A stretch of 64,000 bases of DNA. Source: Nocardioides speluncae (GTDB lineage: Bacteria; Actinomycetota; Actinomycetes; Propionibacteriales; Nocardioidaceae). Both the position numbers and the translations under genes were made by a program. Shown here piece after piece: positions 1 through 6,878 of this stretch. A model generated the notes under the pieces. That model was not told the origin of the DNA, did no database searches, and saw nothing but the letters and a program-made list of their open reading frames with translations. The stretch covers positions 310,001-374,000 of the forward strand of contig NZ_QEOO01000037.1 of NCBI RefSeq assembly GCF_003121585.1, read 5' to 3'. Every line of letters starts with the position of its first letter. Within the stretch, counting starts at the first letter, position 1.

Positions 1-837
1 GAGCCGGGGCGCCACCAGCGCGCCGATCACGGCACCGACCGCGGCGGCCGACATCGCGATGCCGAAGGTCGTGGCGGACACGTCGAGGCCGCGGTAAGCC
101 AGGATCGGCAGCACGGTCACGAAGATCGGGCCACCGCTGTTGAGGACCACGGCGGCGACCACGACGCGGCGCAGCACCGGGTCGGCCCAGTTCAGCCGGA
201 AGCCGAGCAGCAGCCGCGACCAGATCGCGCCGTCCTGGGTGGACCGGGTGCCCCAGGGGCGCATCCGCCGCAGGCACGCCGCCGAGACCAGGTAGCTGGC
301 GGCGTCCACGACCAGCGCAGCCACGCCCAGCGCGTGATAGAGCCCGGCCGCGACCGACGGGCCGGCGACCTCGGACACCGTGTGGCTGCCCTCGAATCGG
401 GAGTAGCCGCGGACCAACCGGTACTCCGGGACCGTGGTCGGCACCGCGACCAGGTAGCCGACGGTGAAGAAGATCGACGCGCCGCTGATCAGCGCCACGC
501 AGACGAACAGCAGCGGCGTGGAGAGTACGTCGAGCCAGTAGGCGACCGGTATCGCCAGCACCGCGACCAGCCGGACCAGGTCGCAGCCGATCATCGTCAG
601 CCGCTTGTCCCAGCGGTCCACCAGGACGCCGGCGACCGGGCCGAGCAGCGGGATGCCGAGGTACTGCGCCATCGCCACGATGCCGACCTCCAGGGCCGAC
701 GCGTCGAGCAGGAAGATCATCACGGTCGGGACCACGAAGATCGTGATCTTGTCGCCGACCAGGCTGACCGTCTGGCCGGCCCACAGCAGGTTGAACTCCC
801 GGCCCAGGTTCTCCGGCCGCTTCCAGGTGAGGCTCAC
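1..837 (-). CDS. MFS transporter 1, 3' end cut by window
   Basis: Major facilitator superfamily exporter. 279 codons are visible and the C-terminus lies before position 1. The GTG start at 837 overlaps the stop of the upstream ligase gene (GTGA), so the two are translationally coupled. The N-terminal part reads NLLWAGQTVSLVGDKIT, followed by hydrophobic segments and the loop LVDRWDKR typical of MFS motif A. It is a clear paralogue of the MFS protein at 4445-5743 (shared REFNLLW/RQFNLLW start, NWADPVLRR, LNSGGPIFVT). It is the last visible gene of the ATP-grasp 1 operon. Its likely role is product export or self-resistance (inference). Confidence 0.9.
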   Translation of the reverse strand, partial: MSLTWKRPENLGREFNLLWAGQTVSLVGDKITIFVVPTVMIFLLDASALEVGIVAMAQYLGIPLLGPVAGVLVDRWDKRLTMIGCDLVRLVAVLAIPVAYWLDVLSTPLLFVCVALISGASIFFTVGYLVAVPTTVPEYRLVRGYSRFEGSHTVSEVAGPSVAAGLYHALGVAALVVDAASYLVSAACLRRMRPWGTRSTQDGAIWSRLLLGFRLNWADPVLRRVVVAAVVLNSGGPIFVTVLPILAYRGLDVSATTFGIAMSAAAVGAVIGALVAPRL

Positions 838-2066
838 GACTGGCCGGCTTCCCGCTGGACCAGGCTGGCGGTCTTGCCGGTGCGCTCGTTGCAGATCAGC
901 GCATCCACGGCCTCGACCTGGAACGAGTCCGGGTCGTGCAGGAACGCGGTGCTGAGAGTGAACGTCGAGGAGAAGATCTCCGCCCGCAGGGTCGCCGCCA
1001 GATCCGGGGCCGCCTCGGTCGAGGTCAGCAGGAGTACGTCGACGCTCGCCACCCGGCCGCGCTGCTCGGTGATCACCACCTGGGCCCGGGCGACGCCCGG
1101 CGCACGCTCGGCCTGGGCGACGATGTCGTCGACGTGCAGCCCGAGGCCACGCACCTGCACCACCGAGTCGCGCCGCCCCAGGAGCCGCAGCGCGGTGCCC
1201 TCCCGACCGCACGGGCACGACACCAGCTCGCCGGCGTCGCCGGTCTGGTAGCGCAGCACCGGGTTCAGCATCTCCGGGTTCAGCGTGGTGAAGTCGAGCA
1301 GCCCGTCCTCGGCGACCCGGACCAGCTGGTCGGGGTGCGGGTGGAAGGTGTCGGCCGGGCAGTCGGGGGTGTTGGTGCCGACCACCCAGGTCTCGGTGCT
1401 GCCGAACATGCCCCAGCGGCGGGCGTTCGGTGCCACCGCCGCGAGATCGTCGTCGAGCTGCGGGTGCCAGGCCTCGCCGAGCCACAGGACCTTGGTGAGC
1501 GCCGGGAGCGTGACGCCTGCCGACCGGGCCGCCGCGAACCACAGCCTCAGCACGCTCGGCGTACCGCCGATCGCGGTCACCTCCCGGGTGGCAAAGAACG
1601 CCAGCCAGTCGGCGTACTCGTCCTTGGTCACCGAGCCGACGCTGATCACCCCGCAGCCGGAGAGATCGGCGAAGGCAGCGGCCAGGAAGTGCGCGCCCCA
1701 CATCCGGCCGGCGCCCCAGGCGTTGACGAACAGGTCGTCGCGGTCCAGCGGCTGCCACTGGCTGTGCACGGTCTCCATATAGAAGCCGGTCGGCGCGTGG
1801 CCGACCTTGGGCGCGCCGGTGCTGCCGCCGCTCTGGAACAGCCAGGTGGCGCCGCGCTCGGCCTTCGGCTGCAGCGCGGCCAGCGCCACGTTGAGGTCGT
1901 CCTTGACCAGCGGCGGTACGGCGGCGAGGTCGGCGAGCGTGAGCACCTTCTCGTGGCCTTCGTAGCGGTCGGCCAGCGCGGGCACGGTCGCCAGCCGCTC
2001 CAGGTTGCGCTGGGCGACGGTGAGCAGCGGCTCGGCCGCCTCGGGCGTCAGGGTGAATCCGTTCAT
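834..2066 (-). CDS. PaaK-like AMP-forming ligase
   Basis: 410-residue member of the ANL (adenylate-forming) superfamily, closest in layout to phenylacetate-CoA ligase-like proteins, which activate a carboxylate as acyl-AMP. Visible motifs: P-loop-like FQSGGSTGAPKVG near residues 93-105, FGSTETW (A5-like) near 230, and LLGRRDSVVQVRGLGLHVDDI near 310 (A8 hinge). The ATG overlaps the stop of ATP-grasp 1 (ATGA) and its own stop overlaps the MFS start. It could activate an acid for CoA, for a carrier, or for direct amide formation; the substrate cannot be read from sequence. A PaaI-type thioesterase lies at the other end of the cluster. Confidence 0.85.
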   Translation of the reverse strand: MNGFTLTPEAAEPLLTVAQRNLERLATVPALADRYEGHEKVLTLADLAAVPPLVKDDLNVALAALQPKAERGATWLFQSGGSTGAPKVGHAPTGFYMETVHSQWQPLDRDDLFVNAWGAGRMWGAHFLAAAFADLSGCGVISVGSVTKDEYADWLAFFATREVTAIGGTPSVLRLWFAAARSAGVTLPALTKVLWLGEAWHPQLDDDLAAVAPNARRWGMFGSTETWVVGTNTPDCPADTFHPHPDQLVRVAEDGLLDFTTLNPEMLNPVLRYQTGDAGELVSCPCGREGTALRLLGRRDSVVQVRGLGLHVDDIVAQAERAPGVARAQVVITEQRGRVASVDVLLLTSTEAAPDLAATLRAEIFSSTFTLSTAFLHDPDSFQVEAVDALICNERTGKTASLVQREAGQS

Positions 2067-3058
2067 CGGGTGGCCTCCAGCCATCTGGCGTGTGCGTTGC
2101 GGTAGGCGGTCCAGCGGGCGCGGGTGATGTCGCGCTGCAGGGTGCGGGCGGGGTCTCCCCAGTCGGGCGCGATCACGCCGTCCGGCTCCAGCTCGGAGAA
2201 CCAGTAGTGGCCGCCGTCGTACAGGAAGTCGACGCAGTAGAAGGGCACGTCGGGGAGGTTCTCGGCGAAGTACGCCGTGGCCTCGGCGAGCTCGGGGGGC
2301 ACCGGCGGGAACGCCATCGCGCCGCCCCGGCTCGCGTTGGACACCGGCGAGCCCGGCTCGGGCGTACGCCGCATACAGGCGTACGGCGCGCCGTCGACGA
2401 CGTACACGCGGTAGTCGACGGTGCCCTCGCCGAGGTACGGCTGGGCGACCAGCGTGGTGTCGCCGCCCTGGGCCAGGCTGGCCAGGCCGCGGACGTCCTC
2501 GGCGCTGTGGGCGATGTTCACCCCACCGCCCCCGCACCAGCCGGCCGGCTTGACCACGGCCGGGTAGGTCAGCTCGCCGAGCCCGACCTCGTAGAGGTGC
2601 TTGCTGACGTCGCGGCCGGTGCCGATCCGGATCGTCGGGATCGGTGGGACCGGGGAGTCGGCGAAGCGCAGCGCCGTCGCGAGCTTGTCGTTGGCGATCG
2701 GCGACAGCGCCGGCGGGAACGGCAGGTAGAAGCCGAGCTGCTCGAGGACGGCGTACAGCGCGTACTGGTTGAAGATGTCGGCCGACTGGTACGGCAGCGA
2801 GTAGAGCGCGGTGATGAACAGTGTGTCCTCCGGCGTCACCGGCTCCTCGTCGAGGAATACCCGCGGCTTGCCGGCGTCCAGCCCGTCGACGGTGACCGCG
2901 TCCGGCGAGTGCCGGCACCACTCGAGGCCGAGCTCGGCCGCTACGTCGGCGTACAGGTCCCAGAAGAACGGCTGCCAGGCCGCGGTCGCGCGCGAGGACT
3001 CCCGGTCCGGAAAGACCCAGCACATCCTCTGCAAGCCGGTAGGCAGGCCAGTACTCAT
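2063..3058 (-). CDS. ATP-grasp ligase 1
   Basis: 331-residue ATP-grasp fold protein, expected to form an amide or peptide bond through an acyl-phosphate. Visible features: N-terminal CWVFPDRESS, central SPIANDKLATALRFADSPVPPIPT, the ATP-binding strand AVVKPAGWCGGGG near residues 170-182, and the metal-binding end CVDFLYDGGHYWFSELEPDG. About half of the residues match ATP-grasp 2 (5752-6771). I chose ATG 3058 because the paralogue starts at the same distance (42 nt) from the conserved promoter block; a GTG at 3079 is possible. It is first in the operon with the PaaK-like ligase and MFS 1, and divergent from the repeat-peptide gene. Pheganomycin PGM1 is a precedent for an ATP-grasp enzyme that joins a non-protein amino acid to a ribosomal peptide (known of the family, not shown here). 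Confidence 0.85.
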   Translation of the reverse strand: MSTGLPTGLQRMCWVFPDRESSRATAAWQPFFWDLYADVAAELGLEWCRHSPDAVTVDGLDAGKPRVFLDEEPVTPEDTLFITALYSLPYQSADIFNQYALYAVLEQLGFYLPFPPALSPIANDKLATALRFADSPVPPIPTIRIGTGRDVSKHLYEVGLGELTYPAVVKPAGWCGGGGVNIAHSAEDVRGLASLAQGGDTTLVAQPYLGEGTVDYRVYVVDGAPYACMRRTPEPGSPVSNASRGGAMAFPPVPPELAEATAYFAENLPDVPFYCVDFLYDGGHYWFSELEPDGVIAPDWGDPARTLQRDITRARWTAYRNAHARWLEATR

Positions 3059-3100
3059 GGCTGGCAGCCTGCCGCCCACCGCTGCTAATCCGTTGCGGAT

Positions 3101-3146
3101 CCGCTATGCGTTCCCGCGACCGGATCTGCAGCAGATCTGTATCCGA
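3101..3146. promoter_or_regulatory. SARP-box-like operator A in divergent promoter
   Basis: On the minus strand CAGATCT (3139-3133), a 4-nt spacer and CAGATCC (3128-3122) form direct heptamer repeats with an 11-bp period, the geometry known for SARP regulators. TAGCGG follows 15 bp downstream (3106-3101), 42 bp before the ATP-grasp 1 ATG. On the plus strand TATCCG abuts the box and could serve the repeat-peptide gene. The same arrangement recurs at 6814-6852. Confidence 0.6.
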
Positions 3147-3238
3147 CTCCGTGAGGCTCGAACCGTCTCCAACAAAGACGACCCGACCTCCGACTTCCGG
3201 GAGTTGGGAGGCTCGATCTCGAGAGGGAGGTGAAGAGG

Positions 3239-3358
3239 ATGCGTGGAGGTGTTGTTGCAGCTCGCGGTGGTGTTGTCGCCTACGGCGGCGTGGTGGCCTA
3301 CGGCGGCGTCGTAGCTTACGGCGGTGTCGTGGCTATGCGCGGCGGGGTGGTCGCCTGA
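3239..3358 (+). CDS. Repeat peptide (GGVVA)6, candidate precursor peptide
   Basis: 39-residue gene. It has a strong ribosome site (GGGAGGTGA, 3225-3233) and an ATG at 3239. The protein is M-RGGVVA-A-RGGVVA-YGGVVA, then two more YGGVVA units, then M-RGGVVA, ending exactly on the last repeat. Six GGVVA units are preceded by R, R, Y, Y, Y, R. All six units differ in DNA, and every difference is at a third codon position (Gly, Val and Ala codons vary), so selection acts on the peptide. No separate leader is visible. The gene is divergent from ATP-grasp 1 over a shared promoter and is followed at once by a perfect terminator. It could be a tandem-core RiPP precursor whose hexapeptides are released and joined by the ATP-grasp enzymes; a structural or regulatory peptide is the alternative. 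No family recognised. Confidence 0.7.
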   Translation: MRGGVVAARGGVVAYGGVVAYGGVVAYGGVVAMRGGVVA

Positions 3359-3375
3359 CCAGCCCCTAGATGAAG

Positions 3376-3420
3376 AGCGTCCCTGGGTGGTTGAGAAACC
3401 ACCCAGGGACGCTTCTGTTT
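3376..3420 (+). terminator. Rho-independent terminator after repeat peptide
   Basis: Perfect 17-bp stem, AGCGTCCCTGGGTGGTT (3376-3392) with its complement at 3397-3413, a GAGA loop and a following T-rich tract (TCTGTTTT). It lies 18 bp after the peptide stop, so the peptide gene is a transcription unit of its own. Confidence 0.9.
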
Positions 3421-3433
3421 TCGCGACGACGCC

Positions 3434-3611
3434 GACCCGCCCCGTCTTCACGCGGTGGAGCGCTGACCCGGCCCGTCTTCACGCCGTGGAGCGCTGACCC
3501 GGCCCGTCTTCACAGTCGTGATGTCAACACGGGCCGGGTCAGCGTGTTCCTGCGTGAACACGGGCCGGGTCAGCGTGTTCCTACGTGAACACGGGCCGGG
3601 TCGGGGTGGAC
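3434..3611. repeat. Inverted array of 31-bp repeats
   Basis: Three direct copies of a ~31-bp unit beginning GACCCGGCCCGTCTTCAC (3434, 3465, 3496) are followed by three inverted copies of a related unit (AACACGGGCCGGGTC, near 3525-3600). The whole makes a large imperfect inverted repeat between the peptide terminator and the SDR gene. The SDR stop codon (3570) lies inside it, so the last ~13 SDR residues are encoded by repeat DNA. It may act as a bidirectional transcription stop or be a REP-like element. It is not a CRISPR: units are adjacent, with no spacers. Confidence 0.8.
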
Positions 3612-4448
3612 CATGGGGCGGGTGAGCTGCTGGATGGCCGAGCCGTCGGCGTCGTGGTGCTTGCGCTGGATGTACGCCGCGGCCCACGCGCTCGTGGGCA
3701 CCCGGAAGGCCGGCGAGGCGTCGCTCAGGCAGCCCAGGACGGCCTCGGCGACCTCGTCGGCGGTCTGGCTGCCCGGCAGGCCCTCACGTGCGGCCCACTC
3801 GAAGTAGGCCCGGTAGAGCGGCGCATAGGGACCGGTCTCGCCGAGCAGGAACTCGCGGGTGAAGGCCGGGTCGAGGCCGGTGCCGTACCGGGTGCCGACG
3901 ACCGGTCCGGGCTCGATGATGCTGACCGCGACGCCGACCTCGGCCGCGACCGGGGCGAAGCTCTCCAGGAAGCCCTCAACGGCAAACTTCGCGGCCGAGT
4001 ACGTCTCGTTGAACGGCTGCCCGATGATGCCGCGGGTGCTGCCGATCGTGACCAGCCGGCCGCGGCTGGCCCGCAGATGCGGCAGCGCGGCCCTGGTCAT
4101 CGCGAGCACGCCGAAGAAGTTGACCTCGAACAGCTCCCTGACCGTGTCTAGGTCGCAGAACTCCAGCGTGGCGCCGTTCTGGGCGATGCCGGCGTTGTTG
4201 ACCAGGGCGTCGAGGCCGCCGTACTGCTCGACCGTGCCGGCGAGGCAGGCCTCGATCGAGTCCGCGTCGGTCACGTCGAGACGGCGTACGCCGACGCTCA
4301 CGCCGGCGGCGTCGGCCGCCGTACGCAGGTCCTCACAGCAGGCAGGGTCTCGGACGCCAGCGACCGCCGTCCAGCCCTCACGGGCGGCGGCGATCGTGGT
4401 GGCGAGACCGATGCCGGACGAGGCGCCGGTGATCAGGACGGTCTTCAT
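3570..4448 (-). CDS. Short-chain dehydrogenase/reductase
   Basis: 292-residue classical SDR using NAD(P)(H). It has the Rossmann motif TGASSGIGLA (residues 7-16), LVNNAGIAQNG, catalytic Ser in TIGSTRG and YSAAK with catalytic Tyr and Lys. ATG 4448 overlaps the MFS 2 stop (ATGA), so it is third in the ATP-grasp 2/MFS 2/SDR operon. It probably oxidises or reduces a carbonyl/alcohol in the product or its building block. The C-terminal tail runs into the 31-bp repeat array, and the ancestral end may have been slightly upstream. Confidence 0.9.
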   Translation of the reverse strand: MKTVLITGASSGIGLATTIAAAREGWTAVAGVRDPACCEDLRTAADAAGVSVGVRRLDVTDADSIEACLAGTVEQYGGLDALVNNAGIAQNGATLEFCDLDTVRELFEVNFFGVLAMTRAALPHLRASRGRLVTIGSTRGIIGQPFNETYSAAKFAVEGFLESFAPVAAEVGVAVSIIEPGPVVGTRYGTGLDPAFTREFLLGETGPYAPLYRAYFEWAAREGLPGSQTADEVAEAVLGCLSDASPAFRVPTSAWAAAYIQRKHHDADGSAIQQLTRPMVHPDPARVHVGTR

Positions 4449-5743
4449 CGCGCCTCGAGCTGGGCTTCCTTGGTCGGTACGTCGTCGCGGAGCGCGCTCG
4501 GCGTCTGGCTGAGCCGCTGCACCTGCCACAGTGGGACGAAGGCGAAGGCGGCCATGACGGTGCCGCCAGACATCACCAGGTTCGCGGCGCTGAGCACCGA
4601 CATCCCGGACGACGTCAGCAGCTCCACGAACAGGCCGCCGACGAAGGCGGCGAGCGGGATCACACCCCAGGTGACCGTGCGGAACGCGGAGTAGACGATC
4701 GCCTGGTCGGCGCGGTTGATCCGCGGCTGGCGCACCGTGGAGATGCTGATGTTGAAGTGGACCATGCAGAATCCGTACGCCGCGAGCGTGAGCGTCAACA
4801 CCACCGCGACGGGGAACACCAGCGCCGCGAGGATCCCGAGCCCGACCACGCAGTGGCAGAACACCGACCACGCGGTGAGCCGGCCGACGCCGAGCCGCCG
4901 GCTGATCCGCGGTGCGACGATGGCACCGCCGACCGCGCCGAGCGCGGCCACCGACATCACGGTGCCGAAGGTGCCGGCCGACATGTCGTGGCCCTGGTAC
5001 GCGAGCACCGGCAGCAGGGTGACGAAGATCGGACCGCCGGAGTTGAGGATCAGGGTGCCGACCATGGTCCGGCGCAGAACCGGGTCGGCCCAGTTGTGCC
5101 GCAGCCCGAGCGTCAGCCGCTCCATCACCGTTGACCGGCCGTCATGGGTCCGCGGCTTGTCCTCCAGCTGGCTCAGGCAGGACGCCGAGAACACGTACGA
5201 CAACGCATCGAGGACCAGCGACCAGACTCCAGCCAGATGCCAGAGCAGACCGGCGATCGACGGCCCGCCGACCTCGGCGGTGGTCCGGCTGGCCTCCAGC
5301 CGGGAGTACGCACGGACCCGCTGGCTCTCGTCGACCGAGGTGATCACCGAGACGCTGTAGCCGACGTTGAAGAAGACCTGGGCGGAGCTGATCACGGCGA
5401 CGCAGACGAAGACCAGCGCGACCGACAGCACGTCCAGCCAGTAGGCGAGCGGGATCACCAGCACGGCGACCAGCCGGACCAGGTCGCAGGCGATCAGCGT
5501 CCGGCGGACGTTCCAGCGGTCGATCAGGGCGCCGGCCAGCAGCCCGAGGATCGGGATCGCGAGGTACTGCGCCATGCCGACCAGGCCGATGTCGAACGCC
5601 GAGGCGCCCAGCAGGAACACCATCACCGTCGGCACGATGAACGCGGTGATCCGGTCGCCGGCCATGCTGACCGACTGGCCGGTCCAGAGCAGGTTGAACT
5701 GCCGGCCGAGCGGAGGTGGCGGTGGTGCTTCGGCGTTCGACAT
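4445..5743 (-). CDS. MFS transporter 2
   Basis: 432-residue MFS exporter with about 12 hydrophobic segments, an N-terminal proline run (APPPPPLGRQFNLLW) and motif A-like LIDRWNVRRT. It is the middle gene of the ATP-grasp 2 operon, 8 bp after the ligase stop and overlapping the SDR start. It is a paralogue of MFS 1; two ligase-plus-exporter modules in one cluster suggest duplication of the module. A role in export or self-protection is inferred. Confidence 0.92.
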   Translation of the reverse strand: MSNAEAPPPPPLGRQFNLLWTGQSVSMAGDRITAFIVPTVMVFLLGASAFDIGLVGMAQYLAIPILGLLAGALIDRWNVRRTLIACDLVRLVAVLVIPLAYWLDVLSVALVFVCVAVISSAQVFFNVGYSVSVITSVDESQRVRAYSRLEASRTTAEVGGPSIAGLLWHLAGVWSLVLDALSYVFSASCLSQLEDKPRTHDGRSTVMERLTLGLRHNWADPVLRRTMVGTLILNSGGPIFVTLLPVLAYQGHDMSAGTFGTVMSVAALGAVGGAIVAPRISRRLGVGRLTAWSVFCHCVVGLGILAALVFPVAVVLTLTLAAYGFCMVHFNISISTVRQPRINRADQAIVYSAFRTVTWGVIPLAAFVGGLFVELLTSSGMSVLSAANLVMSGGTVMAAFAFVPLWQVQRLSQTPSALRDDVPTKEAQLEAR

Positions 5744-5751
5744 GGCCGGCC

Positions 5752-6771
5752 TCAGACCAGTTCGTGGGCGTTGGACGACAGCGCGATCGCGTCCTCGAGC
5801 CACTGGGCGTGGCCACGACGGTAGGCCGACCAGCGCTCCGTGACGACGGAGCGCGCCTGCGCCGCGGCAGCGGGAGTGTCGTCGGGCGCGATGATGCAGC
5901 CGTCGGGCTCGATCTCGGAGAACCAGAACCGGCTGCCGTCGTACAGGAAGTCGGCACGGAAGTACGGGATCGGCACCTGGGCGGCGAAGTAGGCAGCCGC
6001 CTCGGCCAGCTCGTCGGGCAGCGGCACGAAGCCGCTGGTCCCGCCGGTGCCGGCCCGCGGTGACACCGCGCCCTTCCCCGGCGTACGACGCACCACGGTG
6101 TGCGGCTTCCCCTCGATGATGAAGACGCCGTAGTCGTCGGTGCCCGCGCCGAGGTAGGGCTGGACGGCGATCGTGGTGTCGCCGCCTTCGGCGAGGCTGA
6201 GCAGTGCGCGCAGCTCGATCAGGTTGTTGGCCAGGCACACCCCTCGCCCCGAGGCCCAGCCGGTCGGCTTCACGACCACGGGGTACTCCAGGTCGGCGAT
6301 GGCGTCGTCGTACAGGTTCATCCCGACGTCCCGGCTGGCCGCGACCCGGATCGTGGGGATCGGCGGCACCGGGCTGTCGGCGTACCGGAGGACGGCCGCG
6401 AGCTTGTCGTTGGCGATCGGCGAGAGCCACGGCGGCAGCGGCAGATAGAAGCCGGCCTGCTCCAGCACCGCGTAGATCGAGTACTGGTTCTGGATGTCCA
6501 TGGTCTGGTACGGCAGTGAGTAGAGCGCGGTGAGGAACAGCGTGTCCTCCGGCGTCACCAGCTCACCGTCGAGGAAGACCCGCGGCCGGCCGGGCTCGCG
6601 GGCGTCCACAGAGATCGCGTCGGGCGGACGGACGGTCCACTCGAGGCCGAGGTCGGCGGCGGCCTCGGCGTAGTCGTTCCAGAAGGCGCCTTGCCAGATC
6701 GCCCGCATCCGGGTCGACTCCCGGTCGGGGAAGATCCAGCACAGTCGGCGCAGGGGGCTGGTGGTGGTCAT
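5752..6771 (-). CDS. ATP-grasp ligase 2
   Basis: 339-residue ATP-grasp ligase, paralogue of ATP-grasp 1. Shared blocks include LCWIFPDRES, ALYSLPYQTMDIQNQYSIYAV, SPIANDKLAAVLRYADSPVPPIPT, VVVKPTGWASGRGV (ATP-binding) and RADFLYDGSRFWFSEIEPDG (metal ligands). The ATG at 6771 is 42 nt from the TAGTCG hexamer of the shared promoter, matching paralogue 1. It heads the operon with MFS 2 and SDR. Two diverged copies could add different residues or act in sequence (inference). Confidence 0.85.
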   Translation of the reverse strand: MTTTSPLRRLCWIFPDRESTRMRAIWQGAFWNDYAEAAADLGLEWTVRPPDAISVDAREPGRPRVFLDGELVTPEDTLFLTALYSLPYQTMDIQNQYSIYAVLEQAGFYLPLPPWLSPIANDKLAAVLRYADSPVPPIPTIRVAASRDVGMNLYDDAIADLEYPVVVKPTGWASGRGVCLANNLIELRALLSLAEGGDTTIAVQPYLGAGTDDYGVFIIEGKPHTVVRRTPGKGAVSPRAGTGGTSGFVPLPDELAEAAAYFAAQVPIPYFRADFLYDGSRFWFSEIEPDGCIIAPDDTPAAAAQARSVVTERWSAYRRGHAQWLEDAIALSSNAHELV

Positions 6772-6813
6772 GGGGGCGAGCCTGGACGCGGCCGCCACGA
6801 ATCCGGTGCGGAT

Positions 6814-6852
6814 CGACTACGGCGGCAGGTGAGCGGATCTGCAGTCGATCTG
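6814..6852. promoter_or_regulatory. SARP-box-like operator B in divergent promoter
   Basis: On the minus strand CAGATCG (6852-6846), 4 nt, CAGATCC (6841-6835), then 15 bp to TAGTCG (6819-6814). Spacing is identical to operator A. The flanks are also alike on both sides (CTCCGTGANGCTC toward the plus-strand gene, GATCCGCANCGGATT toward the ATP-grasp gene), so the two intergenic regions are copies of each other. Confidence 0.6.
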
Positions 6853-6878
6853 TAGCCGGCTCCGTGACGCTCTGCGCC

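Noticed and set aside
834..3023. 729-residue minus-strand frame spanning the ATP-grasp and ligase region
   Set aside because: Only its part from ATG 2066 has recognisable ligase sequence; the upstream part is an Arg-rich shadow of the ATP-grasp gene.
3239..3358. Peptide gene explained only as a DNA-level tandem repeat
   Set aside because: All six units differ at third codon positions only, which DNA-level slippage would not produce.
3434..3611. CRISPR array
   Set aside because: The ~31-bp units are contiguous and half are inverted; there are no unique spacers and no cas genes.
2063..6771. Graspetide (microviridin-type) synthetases
   Set aside because: The repeat peptide lacks Asp/Glu and Lys/Thr/Ser residues needed for ester or amide side-chain links, so classical graspetide chemistry on it is not possible.
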